Of a DNA stretch of 40,599 nucleotides, positions 26,885 to 35,673 are shown one piece after another. Origin of the DNA: Lachnospiraceae bacterium. GTDB lineage: Bacteria; Bacillota; Clostridia; Lachnospirales; Lachnospiraceae. Both the position numbers and the translations under genes were made by a program. Where the stretch lies: NCBI GenBank assembly GCA_022788085.1, contig JALEWA010000072.1, forward strand, positions 1 through 40,599, written 5' to 3'. Numbering within the stretch: position 1 is the first letter of the stretch; each line of letters opens with the position of its first letter. The notes beneath the pieces were generated by a model. It was given only the letters and a program-made list of their open reading frames with translations. It had not been told where the DNA came from and ran no database searches.

Positions 26885-26912
26885 TTGAAAAAATATAAAG
26901 ATGTGATATACT
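26885..26912 (+). promoter_or_regulatory. Predicted promoter for the unknown-protein/cstA operon
   Basis: TTGAAA at 26885-26890 and TATACT at 26907-26912 are 16 nt apart, with a TGA before the -10 hexamer (extended -10). It follows the rluD terminator. Confidence 0.6.
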
Positions 26913-26960
26913 AATAATGATAAATAAATTATGTTAACAAAGGGGAAGCATTTCATTTTT

Positions 26961-27488
26961 ATGCAATATACAAGAGAAACTGCAATTAGCAAATTATTAG
27001 ACAGTTATCGGGCTTATTTTAATATTTTTATGTTCGAGGAAGGACAGAAGCCGCTCACAGCTATCTGTGAGTTTTTTGAACATTCAGAGAAGTATGTTTT
27101 ATCAAGAAAAGCACAATTATGGGAAGCTGAATGTGAAGAATTTATTTATTTGTTTGATGTGGAACATCTCACTTATGAAATTTTTGAAAAATGGAAAAAT
27201 TATGCTAAAGAGGATGGTATGAAGAGAGCGCATATAGGTCCGGGGCATATGTATACATATATTACACCAATCTTTATATGTGATTTCTGCGATGAAGAAG
27301 CAAGAAAGGCAATAAAGAAATGTCGTATTTACAAAAGTTTTCAATTCTCTTTACACGGTTGGATGGATTTCCATACGGCTGTCTTTGAGGTTAAAAATAA
27401 TAAGATTGATACAAACAGAAGTGGAAAGTGTGTAAAGGGAATTCTGAAAAATGTATTATTCCAAGAGAAAAGGAGAAGGGTTATATGA
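26961..27488 (+). CDS. Unknown protein translationally coupled to CstA
   Basis: I do not recognise this 175-residue protein. It appears soluble and mixed alpha/beta, with no signal peptide or membrane span. A CX2C pair (FICDFCDEEA) and another Cys shortly after (KKCRIYKSFQ) could bind a metal or be redox active. The first part is helical (RETAISKLLDSYRAYFNI). Start choice is tentative: AGGGGAAG lies about 13 nt before the ATG at 26961; an in-frame ATG at 26931 lies upstream of that site. The stop overlaps the cstA start as ATGA, so the two are made together. E. coli CstA and BtsT have a small partner (YbdD/YjiX), but this protein is much longer and not obviously related. Confidence 0.7.
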   Translation: MQYTRETAISKLLDSYRAYFNIFMFEEGQKPLTAICEFFEHSEKYVLSRKAQLWEAECEEFIYLFDVEHLTYEIFEKWKNYAKEDGMKRAHIGPGHMYTYITPIFICDFCDEEARKAIKKCRIYKSFQFSLHGWMDFHTAVFEVKNNKIDTNRSGKCVKGILKNVLFQEKRRRVI

Positions 27489-29200
27489 ACACATTAGTAT
27501 TATTGCTTATCTGCATAGCCGTACTGCTTTGTGGTTATATCTTCTACGGAAGATGGCTTTGCAAGCAGTGGGGTGTAGGTGAGAATGATGAAGCAACACC
27601 AGCTCATACTATGGAGGATGGTGTAGATTATGTTCCTGCAAAAGCACCGGTTTTGATGGGACATCATTTTTCTTCTATTGCAGGTGCAGGTCCTATTACA
27701 GGTCCTATCAATGCTGCCATTTTCGGATGGCTTCCGGTAACACTTTGGGTATTGATTGGTGGTATTTTCTTTGGTGGCGTACATGATTTTGGTGCGTTGA
27801 TTGCATCTATACGTCATAAAGGACAATCCATTGGTGAGATTATTTCTGCGAACATGAGTCGCCGTGCAAAGATGTTATTTCTTACCTTTGCTTATTTAAC
27901 TTTGATTCTTGTTGTTGCAGCTTTTGCATCAATTGTTGCATCAACATTTGGTGCTACTTTTGATAATGGTGTATTGAATGTTGAAGCGAGTGCTTCTAAT
28001 GCATCAGTAGCAATGGTTTCTCTGTTATTTATCTTAGTAGCTATTATTTTTGGATTCTGCGTATATCGTCGTAATGCACCAATGATGGTATCTACTATCT
28101 TAGGTGTTATTGCAATTATTCTTTGTATGGCAATTGGTATGAATTTCCATCCTTTCTATCTGTCAACAAAGACCTGGATGATTATTGTAGGAATTTACAT
28201 TGCTATTGCATCTGTAACACCTGTATGGATTTTGTTACAGCCACGTGACTACTTAAGTTCATTTTTACTTTATGCAATGTTAGCAATCGCTGTAGTAGGT
28301 GTAGTAGGTGCTCATCCTACTATTGATCCGGAATTGTTCCCGGCATTTTCCGGTTTTGCTGTTGATAATGGAAATGGAATTCAGTATTTGTTTCCAATTC
28401 TGTTCACAACAGTTGCATGTGGTGCTATTTCAGGATTCCATTCATTGGTTTCTTCCGGAACAACATCAAAGCAGCTTGATAAAGAAAAGGATGCTAAGCC
28501 AATCGCATACGGTGGTATGTTATTAGAGTGTGTACTTGCAATTCTTACTCTTTGTGCGATTGCATATGCAAGACAGACAGGACATACAAAGGGTGCAACA
28601 GATATCTTTGCCGGTGGAATCGCAGCAATGGTAGCAGCAATTCCGGGATTAGCTGGACTTGAGAACATTCTGTATACATTGCTTGTTCTTACATATTCTG
28701 CATTCTGCCTTACATCACTTGATACTGCAACACGTTTGGCACGTTTTATGTTCCAGGAGTTCTGGCTTGAACCTGGACAGACAGCAGCTGATGTAAAAGA
28801 AGGTTGGAAGAAGGTTGCAGTAAATCCTTACTTCGCAACAATTATTACAGTTGTATTAGGTATCGCACTTGGTATGACTGGATGGAACAAAATCTGGGGC
28901 TTATTTGGAGCAGCCAATCAGTTGCTGGCAGCACTTGGCTTACTAGCAGTTGCTACATGGCTTGGAAATATTGGTAAAAACAATAAGATGTTCCTGATTC
29001 CAATGGCATTTATGATGGTTGTGACTATTTGCTCTTTAGTATTAACAGTAAAGAATCAGATTGGACTTATCGCAGCCGGTTCTAGTGATTGGGGACCATA
29101 TGCTCAGACCATTTTATCTGTACTTTTAGTTGTACTTGCAGTTATTTTGGTTATTGAAGGAATTCAGACATTATTTGGCAAGAAGAAAAAAACAGCTTAA
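27485..29200 (+). CDS. cstA: CstA-family carbon-starvation transporter (pyruvate/peptide permease)
   Basis: This is a 571-residue polytopic membrane protein of the CstA family; characterised relatives import pyruvate or peptides. Recognisable parts are YVPAKAPVLMGHHFSSIAGAGPITGP near the N terminus, the VHDFGALIASIRHKGQSIGEI loop and FHSLVSSGTTSKQLDKE. About 14 or more membrane spans are evident. I chose the ATG at 27485 with AGGAGAAGG upstream, which overlaps the stop of the preceding gene. It is the shorter form common in Clostridia rather than the ~700-residue enterobacterial form. The substrate is inferred from the family only. Confidence 0.92.
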   Translation: MNTLVLLLICIAVLLCGYIFYGRWLCKQWGVGENDEATPAHTMEDGVDYVPAKAPVLMGHHFSSIAGAGPITGPINAAIFGWLPVTLWVLIGGIFFGGVHDFGALIASIRHKGQSIGEIISANMSRRAKMLFLTFAYLTLILVVAAFASIVASTFGATFDNGVLNVEASASNASVAMVSLLFILVAIIFGFCVYRRNAPMMVSTILGVIAIILCMAIGMNFHPFYLSTKTWMIIVGIYIAIASVTPVWILLQPRDYLSSFLLYAMLAIAVVGVVGAHPTIDPELFPAFSGFAVDNGNGIQYLFPILFTTVACGAISGFHSLVSSGTTSKQLDKEKDAKPIAYGGMLLECVLAILTLCAIAYARQTGHTKGATDIFAGGIAAMVAAIPGLAGLENILYTLLVLTYSAFCLTSLDTATRLARFMFQEFWLEPGQTAADVKEGWKKVAVNPYFATIITVVLGIALGMTGWNKIWGLFGAANQLLAALGLLAVATWLGNIGKNNKMFLIPMAFMMVVTICSLVLTVKNQIGLIAAGSSDWGPYAQTILSVLLVVLAVILVIEGIQTLFGKKKKTA

Positions 29201-29233
29201 ATATAAAAAACAAAACTAAATAAGGAAGAATAG

Positions 29234-29281
29234 AAAAGGAATTTGATATAAAGGAAAGGCTCTATACCAAGTTCCTTTTTC
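29234..29281 (+). terminator. Intrinsic terminator after cstA
   Basis: A 12-bp stem with one G-U pair (29234-29245 with 29268-29279, core AAAAGGAATTTG) is followed by further Ts. The loop is about 22 nt. Confidence 0.7.
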
Positions 29282-29301
29282 TATTTCTTATTGTTTATTA
29301 A

Positions 29302-29330
29302 TTGAAATTTACATAATTTTTTTGTATAAT
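29302..29330 (+). promoter_or_regulatory. Predicted sigma-A promoter for the cytidylate-kinase-like gene
   Basis: TTGAAA at 29302-29307 and TATAAT at 29325-29330 are 17 nt apart. The leader would be about 98 nt. Confidence 0.7.
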
Positions 29331-29434
29331 ATGTATAACAATAAATAAAAAGTATGCTTCTATTTGCATAAATGAGCATGAAATATGTTATATGCATTTG
29401 CAAAATACTTAAGCTTAGAAAGGTGGAATATAAT

Positions 29435-30061
29435 ATGAATACAATTATTACTATTGGCCGTCAGTTCGGTTCGGGTGGACATGAAATAGGAGAAAAGCTA
29501 GCTGCTCATTATGGTATCAAGTGCTTTGATAAAGAATTATTATCCAGAGCAGCGAAAGAAAGTGGTTTTTGTGAAGAAATGTTGAGAAACCATGACGAAA
29601 GACCAACAAATTCATTCCTTTATAATTTAGTTATGGATACTTATACGTTTGGCTATAATTCATCTTCATTTGTTGATATGCCAATTAGTCATAAGGTTTT
29701 TATGGCACAGTTTGATACGATTAAGAAGATTGCTGAAGAAGAACCTTGTGTTATTGTAGGTCGATGTGCAGATTATGCTCTTCAGGAATATAAGAATTGT
29801 TTACATATATTTATTCATGCCGATGAAAAAACAAAGATAAATCGAATTATGAATAAATATGAAATATCTGAAGATAAAGCAAAGGATATGATGATAAAGA
29901 AGGATAAGCAGCGTCAGAGTTATTATAATTATTATTCTACAAAGAAATGGGGACGTGCAGATAGCTATGACTTATCCATTAACAGCAGCATTCTAGGTAT
30001 TGATGGAACAGTAAAATTGATTATTCAGTATATTGAGGATTTTGAGGCAAAGAACAAATAA
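29435..30061 (+). CDS. Cytidylate kinase-like P-loop protein
   Basis: This 208-residue member of the cytidylate-kinase-like family has the P-loop GRQFGSGGHEIG at residues 8-19. The invariant Lys-Thr/Ser pair of classical P-loops is replaced by Gly-His-Glu, which is usual for this family, so kinase activity and substrate are unproven. Later features are VIVGRCADYAL and the LID-like DKQRQSYYNYYSTKKWG. I chose the ATG at 29435 with AAAGGTGG upstream; the in-frame ATG at 29372 would add 21 unsupported residues. It is followed after a hairpin by a polytopic membrane protein. Confidence 0.82.
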   Translation: MNTIITIGRQFGSGGHEIGEKLAAHYGIKCFDKELLSRAAKESGFCEEMLRNHDERPTNSFLYNLVMDTYTFGYNSSSFVDMPISHKVFMAQFDTIKKIAEEEPCVIVGRCADYALQEYKNCLHIFIHADEKTKINRIMNKYEISEDKAKDMMIKKDKQRQSYYNYYSTKKWGRADSYDLSINSSILGIDGTVKLIIQYIEDFEAKNK

Positions 30062-30062
30062 T

Positions 30063-30086
30063 GAAGAATGCCTTATGGCATTCTTC
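30063..30086 (+). other. Perfect hairpin directly after the kinase-like gene
   Basis: The 10-bp stem GAAGAATGCC with a TTAT loop and its exact complement begins 2 nt after the stop. There is no T run, so it may be an mRNA 3'-end stabiliser or partial terminator before the next gene 31 nt away. Confidence 0.6.
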
Positions 30087-30117
30087 GTAAATCTGATAAT
30101 GAAAGGAATAAATTATT

Positions 30118-31806
30118 ATGCTGGCAATATGCCTAAACTGGATTTATATTTTCTGCACAACAGCATGTTTGGGGTTTGGTGTAGGAAAACTTGTAGAGAG
30201 TAGACTTCATTATCGCATTAGGCATTTGGACAGTATTATTGGAATAGGAATAGTAATTGTAACAGTTTATGCACAAGTTTGGAGTCTTTTTTATAAAGTA
30301 GGAATAGCAGCGAATGTGGTTATGGTTCTACTTTGTATTTTTATTGTTTTGTTATGCCATAAAGAAGCATTGACTATTTTACAACAAAAGAAAAGAAGTA
30401 GTTCTAAAACATGTACTATTATGTTTATTGCAATGATTTTGATCTGGTCTTATTGCACATCAAGGGGATATATGCATTATGATTCGGATTTATATCATGC
30501 ACAGAGTATTCGTTGGATAGAAGAATATGGGATTGTAAAGGGACTGGGTAATGTTCATGTACGTTTTGCATATAACAGTTCCTTTTTTGCTTTGTCAGCT
30601 CTTTATAGTATGCATTATATATTTGGGCAGTCTCTTCATTGTGTGAATGGTTTTATTGCATTACTTTTATGTGTGGAAATATTTCGTATTTGCAAAGCGT
30701 GGAAGAGAAAAAAGTTTGTACCATCAGATTTTGCAAGAGTAGCTGCTGCTTATTACTTGACATTAATTTATCAAGAAATAACTTCACCAGCTTCAGATTA
30801 TGCTATTATGTGTGTTGTCTTTTTTATTGTGATAAAATGGCTTGCACAGCTTGAGGAAGTTAATGATTCAAATAATGTTACCCCATATGCATTGCTATGT
30901 GTTGGTGGTGTATTTGCAGTATCACTGAAGCTGACTGCCGGCTTGATATTATTGTTGGTTATTAAGCCTGCCTGCATGTTGATTCGTGAGAGAAATTGGA
31001 AGAATATTGCGATTTATCTATGTTTGGGACTACTTGTGATTACGCCTTGGATTGCAAGAACAGTTATCATATCCGGATATCTTTTGTATCCTTTTCCAGA
31101 GCTTGACATATTTTCGGTAGATTGGAAGATTCCTGCTCAGGCTGCAGCTTTAGATGCTGCCGAAATAAAGACCTGGGGGAGAGGACTTAATAATGCTACT
31201 CTTGTAAATATGCCAATTACACAATGGTTTCCTAACTGGTTTCACAATATGTTACCTGCAATTGATAAGGTTATTATTATTTTTGATTTATGTTCTCTTA
31301 TCATGGGATTTATATATGCGGTTGTTACAATATGTAGAAGAAAATGGGAGAGATTGGATATCCTGCTTGTATGGGCTTCTGTTGCTTCATCTTTCCTTTT
31401 TTGGCAAATATCTGCACCACTTCTTAGATATGGATATGCTTATGTATTGTTACTTGCCGTTTTGACAGCATGGGGGATTTTTGCAATTATTCGTGTGATA
31501 TTAGATAGATGCTTTGGGAAAAAAAGATTAAGCTTTGACCAAGTTATATGTCTGTTGCTTCTTATAGTCGTAATGATAAAAATATATTCATTTGTATGTT
31601 TTTTATCAAGTAGTTATCAGTTGCCTTATTATATAAAACAACGAGAATATGGTAAGTATGAATTAGATACCTTTACAATTGAAGGAATTACATTTTATTA
31701 TCCATTAAGTGGAGACAGAGTGGGATATGATGCTTTTCCTGCAATACAAAGAAAAATGGATATAAAATTACGTGGGGAAGGATTAAAGGACGGATTCTAT
31801 CAGTGA
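30118..31806 (+). CDS. Large polytopic membrane protein, GT-C-like (LIC_10190-like)
   Basis: This is a 562-residue integral membrane protein with about 11-13 hydrophobic spans. After the third span is a loop with YMHYDSDLYHAQSIRW and GLGNVHVRFAYNSSFF. An acidic pair plus His in an early extracytoplasmic loop is typical of GT-C lipid-linked sugar transferases, and the pattern recalls the family annotated LIC_10190. Function is unknown; a role in envelope glycan modification is inference. GAAAGGA precedes the ATG. No other glycan genes are adjacent. The C-terminal ~40 residues are predicted soluble. Confidence 0.65.
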   Translation: MLAICLNWIYIFCTTACLGFGVGKLVESRLHYRIRHLDSIIGIGIVIVTVYAQVWSLFYKVGIAANVVMVLLCIFIVLLCHKEALTILQQKKRSSSKTCTIMFIAMILIWSYCTSRGYMHYDSDLYHAQSIRWIEEYGIVKGLGNVHVRFAYNSSFFALSALYSMHYIFGQSLHCVNGFIALLLCVEIFRICKAWKRKKFVPSDFARVAAAYYLTLIYQEITSPASDYAIMCVVFFIVIKWLAQLEEVNDSNNVTPYALLCVGGVFAVSLKLTAGLILLLVIKPACMLIRERNWKNIAIYLCLGLLVITPWIARTVIISGYLLYPFPELDIFSVDWKIPAQAAALDAAEIKTWGRGLNNATLVNMPITQWFPNWFHNMLPAIDKVIIIFDLCSLIMGFIYAVVTICRRKWERLDILLVWASVASSFLFWQISAPLLRYGYAYVLLLAVLTAWGIFAIIRVILDRCFGKKRLSFDQVICLLLLIVVMIKIYSFVCFLSSSYQLPYYIKQREYGKYELDTFTIEGITFYYPLSGDRVGYDAFPAIQRKMDIKLRGEGLKDGFYQ

Positions 31807-32252
31807 TTTTTAGCCTGTAAGTCATATTGTTGCTTACAGTAAAATATATATTTTTTTAATTCATTATAATTTCATCATAGAATACATGTATGTGGTTCTA
31901 TTTATGGTCGTAAATAAATTTTAAAAGATGATTATTATAAAATCTTAATATTTTTAAATATTTTGTTATATTATCTAAAGTTGTAAAGCAACACCTTTTT
32001 AGAAGTGTTGCTTTATTTTGAATATCTACTAGTTACTCAATTATCTACAGACAATTTGTAGAATTCTTATCTCTATTTGATAGTAGAGATAAAACTATTC
32101 GCAAAAGCCATCTTTAACGAAGAGACCGTTCGGGATTGGCAGATTTTTGGTTAAATTCAGAATTGATTTTTTGTTCCGTTGGGTAAGCTCTTTGAATTAA
32201 TTATGATAATATAATTTTGCAATTATAGTTATTTCAATTAATTAGCTTTGAA
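31807..32252. other. 446-bp convergent intergenic region
   Basis: This AT-rich gap lies between the ends of two converging genes. It holds a 7-bp hairpin (31815-31821 with 31833-31839), a strong terminator at 31985-32019, and a perfect 9-bp palindrome (32067-32075 with 32084-32092) without a T run. The minus strand has a start-less 33-codon open stretch at 32095-32196 that could be a relic. I see no RNA gene. Confidence 0.6.
31985..32019 (+). terminator. Intrinsic terminator downstream of the polytopic membrane protein gene
   Basis: A perfect 10-bp stem (AAAGCAACAC at 31985-31994 with 32005-32014) has a 10-nt loop and ends in TTTATTTT. It is about 180 nt after the gene. Confidence 0.75.
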
Positions 32253-33608
32253 TCATTGCTTCTCATTTTCATTTGATGATGGAGTTTCTTGGTTATTTGA
32301 ATCATTGTTTTGATTCTTAAATTTACTTTGGTTTTTTACAAGAATCTGTGTTATTTGTGAAAATGGTTTATCATCCTGCTCTGAGAAATTTACAAGTTCC
32401 TTATCTTCTGTGTTTATATATAATAATCTTAGATATTTTGAAGTCTCAGGAGGAAGTTCTTTTGTAATTAGTTTTGACTCCACTAAAGACTTAATAAATG
32501 CAAAGACTACTGCAAAAATTGGAACACCTATGATCATACCAAAGATGCCGAAGAGTCCGCCAAATAAGGTAATCGAAAAAATAACCCAAAAACTTGATAA
32601 TCCAGTAGAACTTCCTAATATTTTGGGTCCGATAATATTTCCATCAATTTGTTGCAAAATAATAACGAATATTACAAAATAAAGTGCCTGTAAGGGATCA
32701 ACAAACAGAATAAGTAAAGTAGATGGGATTGCACCTAAAAATGGTCCAAAAAATGGAATTATATTTGTTACACCTATAATAACACTAATTAATACAGCAA
32801 AAGGTGTACCCATAATATTAGTCACAACGAAACAAATACATCCAATTATGATAGAATCCATGATTTTACCAATAAAAAATCCTAAAAAAGTTTTATTTGC
32901 AAATCTTACATTACTAATAAAGCGGTTGGATGCTTCTAATGGGAAGAATGCATATACAATTTTCTTTGCTTGGGCAGCAAATTTTTCTTTGCTACCAAGT
33001 AAATAAATAGAAATAATAAATCCAATAATGAGATTCCATAATTCTTTAAAAATAGAATATACGCTAAGTGAAATCGTCATAATAACATTATTTATTTGAG
33101 GTATTATTTTTGTATTAAACATGGTCTCAAGATCAAAAGAATATTTATTGATTAAACCTGTTAGGAAAGATGCAATATCAGGATTATCATTCAGTATTTT
33201 TGATATCCATATTGTTAATGTGTCTACATAATTTGGAAATTGCTCAATAATGGTTATAATACTCGAAGAGATTTGAGGAATAACCATTGAAAAGAAACCA
33301 TAAAAAGCAGCATATACAACAAGTATAGTTATTAATATGGAACACATTCTCTCATGCTTTGCATTTATTTTTAAATGAAAGAGTTTAAAAAATGGTTGAA
33401 CTAATTTTTTCTCAAAATTAGTTACAAGGGGAGTTAATAGGTATGCAAGAATCAGACCATCAATGATAGGCATTAAAATAACAATTAGTTTATTTAAAGT
33501 CCCTTTAAAATTATCAAGGTGAAACATAATATAGTATGAAAGAAGACTTGCCAGAATAACAAGAAAGGCTGTAATCCCCCAACGAATATGATTTTTGTTC
33601 CTTTTCAT
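32253..33608 (-). CDS. AI-2E/PerM-family membrane permease
   Basis: This 451-residue protein of the AI-2E transporter family has about eight membrane spans. The central long soluble part and the C-terminal spans show the family segments IGVTNIIPFFGPFLGAIPS and QQIDGNIIGPKILGSSTGLS. Family members export diverse small molecules or ions, and the substrate is unknown here. The C-terminal ~40 residues are polar and Asn-rich (QNNDSNNQ), likely disordered. Its start (ATG complement at 33606-33608) has AGGAGAG upstream. It is a lone minus-strand gene, divergent from the ttcA-like gene and without a clear terminator. Confidence 0.88.
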   Translation of the reverse strand: MKRNKNHIRWGITAFLVILASLLSYYIMFHLDNFKGTLNKLIVILMPIIDGLILAYLLTPLVTNFEKKLVQPFFKLFHLKINAKHERMCSILITILVVYAAFYGFFSMVIPQISSSIITIIEQFPNYVDTLTIWISKILNDNPDIASFLTGLINKYSFDLETMFNTKIIPQINNVIMTISLSVYSIFKELWNLIIGFIISIYLLGSKEKFAAQAKKIVYAFFPLEASNRFISNVRFANKTFLGFFIGKIMDSIIIGCICFVVTNIMGTPFAVLISVIIGVTNIIPFFGPFLGAIPSTLLILFVDPLQALYFVIFVIILQQIDGNIIGPKILGSSTGLSSFWVIFSITLFGGLFGIFGMIIGVPIFAVVFAFIKSLVESKLITKELPPETSKYLRLLYINTEDKELVNFSEQDDKPFSQITQILVKNQSKFKNQNNDSNNQETPSSNENEKQ

Positions 33609-33813
33609 AAATAAATGTACTCTCCTATCTTATTGGAATAAATGATAATTTAGTATAAAATAGATTTGGAAATGATAGTAATATGTTGTATATTATATAT
33701 AATTAGTACAAAACAATAAATATTTCCTTTTCTTTATTATATCATAATCAAAGTGGACTTCCACCGTTATTGTGTAAAATTTAATTTATGTTTAAGAAAG
33801 GTATGATTTTACA
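33609..33813. other. Divergent promoter region between the permease and the ttcA-like gene
   Basis: This is 205 bp of AT-rich sequence. A GTGGA-CT-TCCAC inverted repeat at 33753-33764 could be a protein-binding site. I cannot place a convincing promoter in either direction. Confidence 0.4.
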
Positions 33814-34542
33814 ATGAAGTTACAGCAACTAATGAGTTATGTTCGAAGAGCTATTGATGACTTCCAGATGATTGAGGAAGGTGATAAAATCGCAGTAGGG
33901 ATATCAGGAGGAAAAGACAGTCTTGCTCTATTATACGCATTAAATGGTTTAAAAAGATTCTATCCAAAAAAATTTACATTATACGCTGTTACAGTAGATT
34001 TGGGATTTCAGAATCTAAATCTTGATAAAATTATTTCATTATGTGAGGAATTAGAAGTTCCATATAATATTGTAAAAACTGATATAGGCAAAATTATTTT
34101 TGAAGATAGAAAGGAAGAGAATCCTTGTTCTCTATGTTCTAAAATGAGAAAAGGTGCTTTAAATGAAGCAATGAAATCATTAGGATGTAATAAGATTGCG
34201 TATGCCCATCATAAAGATGATGTTGTTATCACTATGTTAATGTCTTTAATTTATGAAGGGCGCTTCCACACATTCTCACCAGTTACATATTTAGACAGAA
34301 TGGATTTAACTGTGATTAGACCTCTAATGTATGTTAATGAAGCTGATGTTATTGGGTTTGTAAATAAATATGAAATTCCAGTTGTTAAGAGTCCATGTCC
34401 AGCTGATGGGAATACAAGACGTGAGTATGTAAAACAATTATTAGCACAGTTGAATCGTGAAAATCCGGGTGTTAAGGAAAGAATGTTTACAGCTATATTG
34501 CGTAGTGATATGAAAGGATGGGAAAATTATATTGGAAAATAA
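33814..34542 (+). CDS. TtcA-like tRNA 2-thiocytidine synthase (PP-loop, Fe-S type)
   Basis: This is a 242-residue PP-loop ATPase with the pyrophosphate motif SGGKDSLALLYAL. The CX2C pair C105/C108 in NPCSLCSKMRKG and a third Cys, C195, in KSPCPADGNTRR are consistent with a three-cysteine 4Fe-4S centre as in TtcA, which makes s2C32 in tRNA. The HHKDDVV segment fits the family. Close paralogues of the TtcA/TtuA group exist, so the exact tRNA target is not certain. Its last codons overlap the TTG start of the recombinase gene. Confidence 0.78.
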   Translation: MKLQQLMSYVRRAIDDFQMIEEGDKIAVGISGGKDSLALLYALNGLKRFYPKKFTLYAVTVDLGFQNLNLDKIISLCEELEVPYNIVKTDIGKIIFEDRKEENPCSLCSKMRKGALNEAMKSLGCNKIAYAHHKDDVVITMLMSLIYEGRFHTFSPVTYLDRMDLTVIRPLMYVNEADVIGFVNKYEIPVVKSPCPADGNTRREYVKQLLAQLNRENPGVKERMFTAILRSDMKGWENYIGK

Positions 34543-35584
34543 AATAAATTATCACGAGGAGCAGAACAAAAAGAATATTTTACATTTGAGAGAACTTTTA
34601 GCTACTCTTCCACCATTTTGTGCACAGTATTTTAGAGGAATGCAGGAATATATTTCATCAAGGACAAGAATTGCTTATGCATATGATTTAAGGGTGTTTT
34701 TTGAATATATGCATGAAAATAATCCTGTTTTTAAAAAGATGAAGATTGAAGAATATCCACTGGAAATGTTGGATCAAATTACAAGGCTTGATATTGAGGA
34801 ATATTTGGAATATTGCTCATATTATATAAAAGACGGAAAAGAATATATGAATGATGAGCGAGGAAAATCAAGGAAATTAGCATCATTAAGGAGTTTTTAT
34901 AATTATTTTTATCGAAACGAACTCATTGAAAAGAATCCGGCCGCATTAGTGCCAATGCCAAAGCTGCATGAAAAAGAAATTGTAAGGTTAGATGCAGATG
35001 AAGTAGCTATTTTACTTGATACAGTTGAATCCGGTGCAAAATTGACAAAACAGCAATTACATTATCACGAAAAAACAAAAATAAGAGATGTTGCGCTTCT
35101 TACTCTTCTACTTGGTACAGGTATGCGAGTATCCGAGTGTGTTGGAATTGATTTGCAGGATATCGATTTCAAAAACAATGGGATTAAGATACGTAGGAAA
35201 GGTGGCTATGAAGCAGTTATTTATTTTGGCGATGAAGTTGAAACAGCTTTATATGATTACTTAGAGCAACGCAATCATATTATGCCAGCAGAAGGACATG
35301 AGAATGCGTTATTTTTATCCTTGCAAAATAAAAGAATTTCTGTTCGTGCAGTAGAAAAACTCGTTAAAAAATATTCGTCTCTTGTAACAAATTTGAAAAA
35401 AATAACACCACATAAGCTTAGAAGTACCTATGGTACATCACTTTATCGTGAGACAGGTGATATTTACCTGGTTGCAGATGTACTAGGACATAAGGATGTA
35501 AATACCACAAGAAAGCATTACGCTGCTATTGAAGAAGAACGCCGGCGTAAAGCTGCTAATGCAGTCAAATTGCGTGAACCATAA
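34532..35584 (+). CDS. Xer-type tyrosine recombinase (XerS-like length)
   Basis: This is a 350-residue tyrosine recombinase. The N-terminal SAM-like DNA-binding domain spans about 20-150. The catalytic set is complete: R199 (GTGMRVSE), the beta-hairpin Lys (RRKGG), H294-K-L-R297, H320 (LGHKDVNTTRKHY) and nucleophile Y330. The N-terminal extension relative to XerC and XerD and the length resemble single-recombinase XerS proteins. A role in chromosome dimer resolution is plausible, but a mobile-element integrase cannot be excluded; there is no nearby att site or element. The start is a TTG at 34532 with AGGATGGG about 9 nt upstream, overlapping ttcA by 11 nt. No ATG alternative fits. Confidence 0.82.
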   Translation: MENKINYHEEQNKKNILHLRELLATLPPFCAQYFRGMQEYISSRTRIAYAYDLRVFFEYMHENNPVFKKMKIEEYPLEMLDQITRLDIEEYLEYCSYYIKDGKEYMNDERGKSRKLASLRSFYNYFYRNELIEKNPAALVPMPKLHEKEIVRLDADEVAILLDTVESGAKLTKQQLHYHEKTKIRDVALLTLLLGTGMRVSECVGIDLQDIDFKNNGIKIRRKGGYEAVIYFGDEVETALYDYLEQRNHIMPAEGHENALFLSLQNKRISVRAVEKLVKKYSSLVTNLKKITPHKLRSTYGTSLYRETGDIYLVADVLGHKDVNTTRKHYAAIEEERRRKAANAVKLREP

Positions 35585-35612
35585 TAAAAACTATAAAATA
35601 CGAAAATTAAAT

Positions 35613-35673
35613 AAACATAGAAAATGAACGTGATAACTTATAGAGATATTTAATTCATTTTCTATGTTTTTAT
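35613..35673. terminator. Bidirectional terminator between the Xer gene and the LysM gene
   Basis: A perfect 16-bp stem (35613-35628 with 35654-35669, core AACATAGAAAATGAA) has a 25-nt loop. It has Ts on its right side and As on its left side, so it can serve both converging genes. Confidence 0.85.

Noticed and set aside
26911-26938. dif-like half-site (ATTATGTTAAC) upstream of the cstA operon
   Set aside because: The right arm matches the Firmicutes dif consensus well, but the left arm matches poorly, the region is AT-rich and it lies in a promoter leader. The Xer gene is 7.6 kb away, so a functional site is not supported.
34532-35584. Integrase of a mobile element
   Set aside because: No att repeats, tRNA gene, phage or conjugation genes are nearby, and the gene is coupled to a housekeeping-type ttcA-like gene. 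An Xer-type role fits better.
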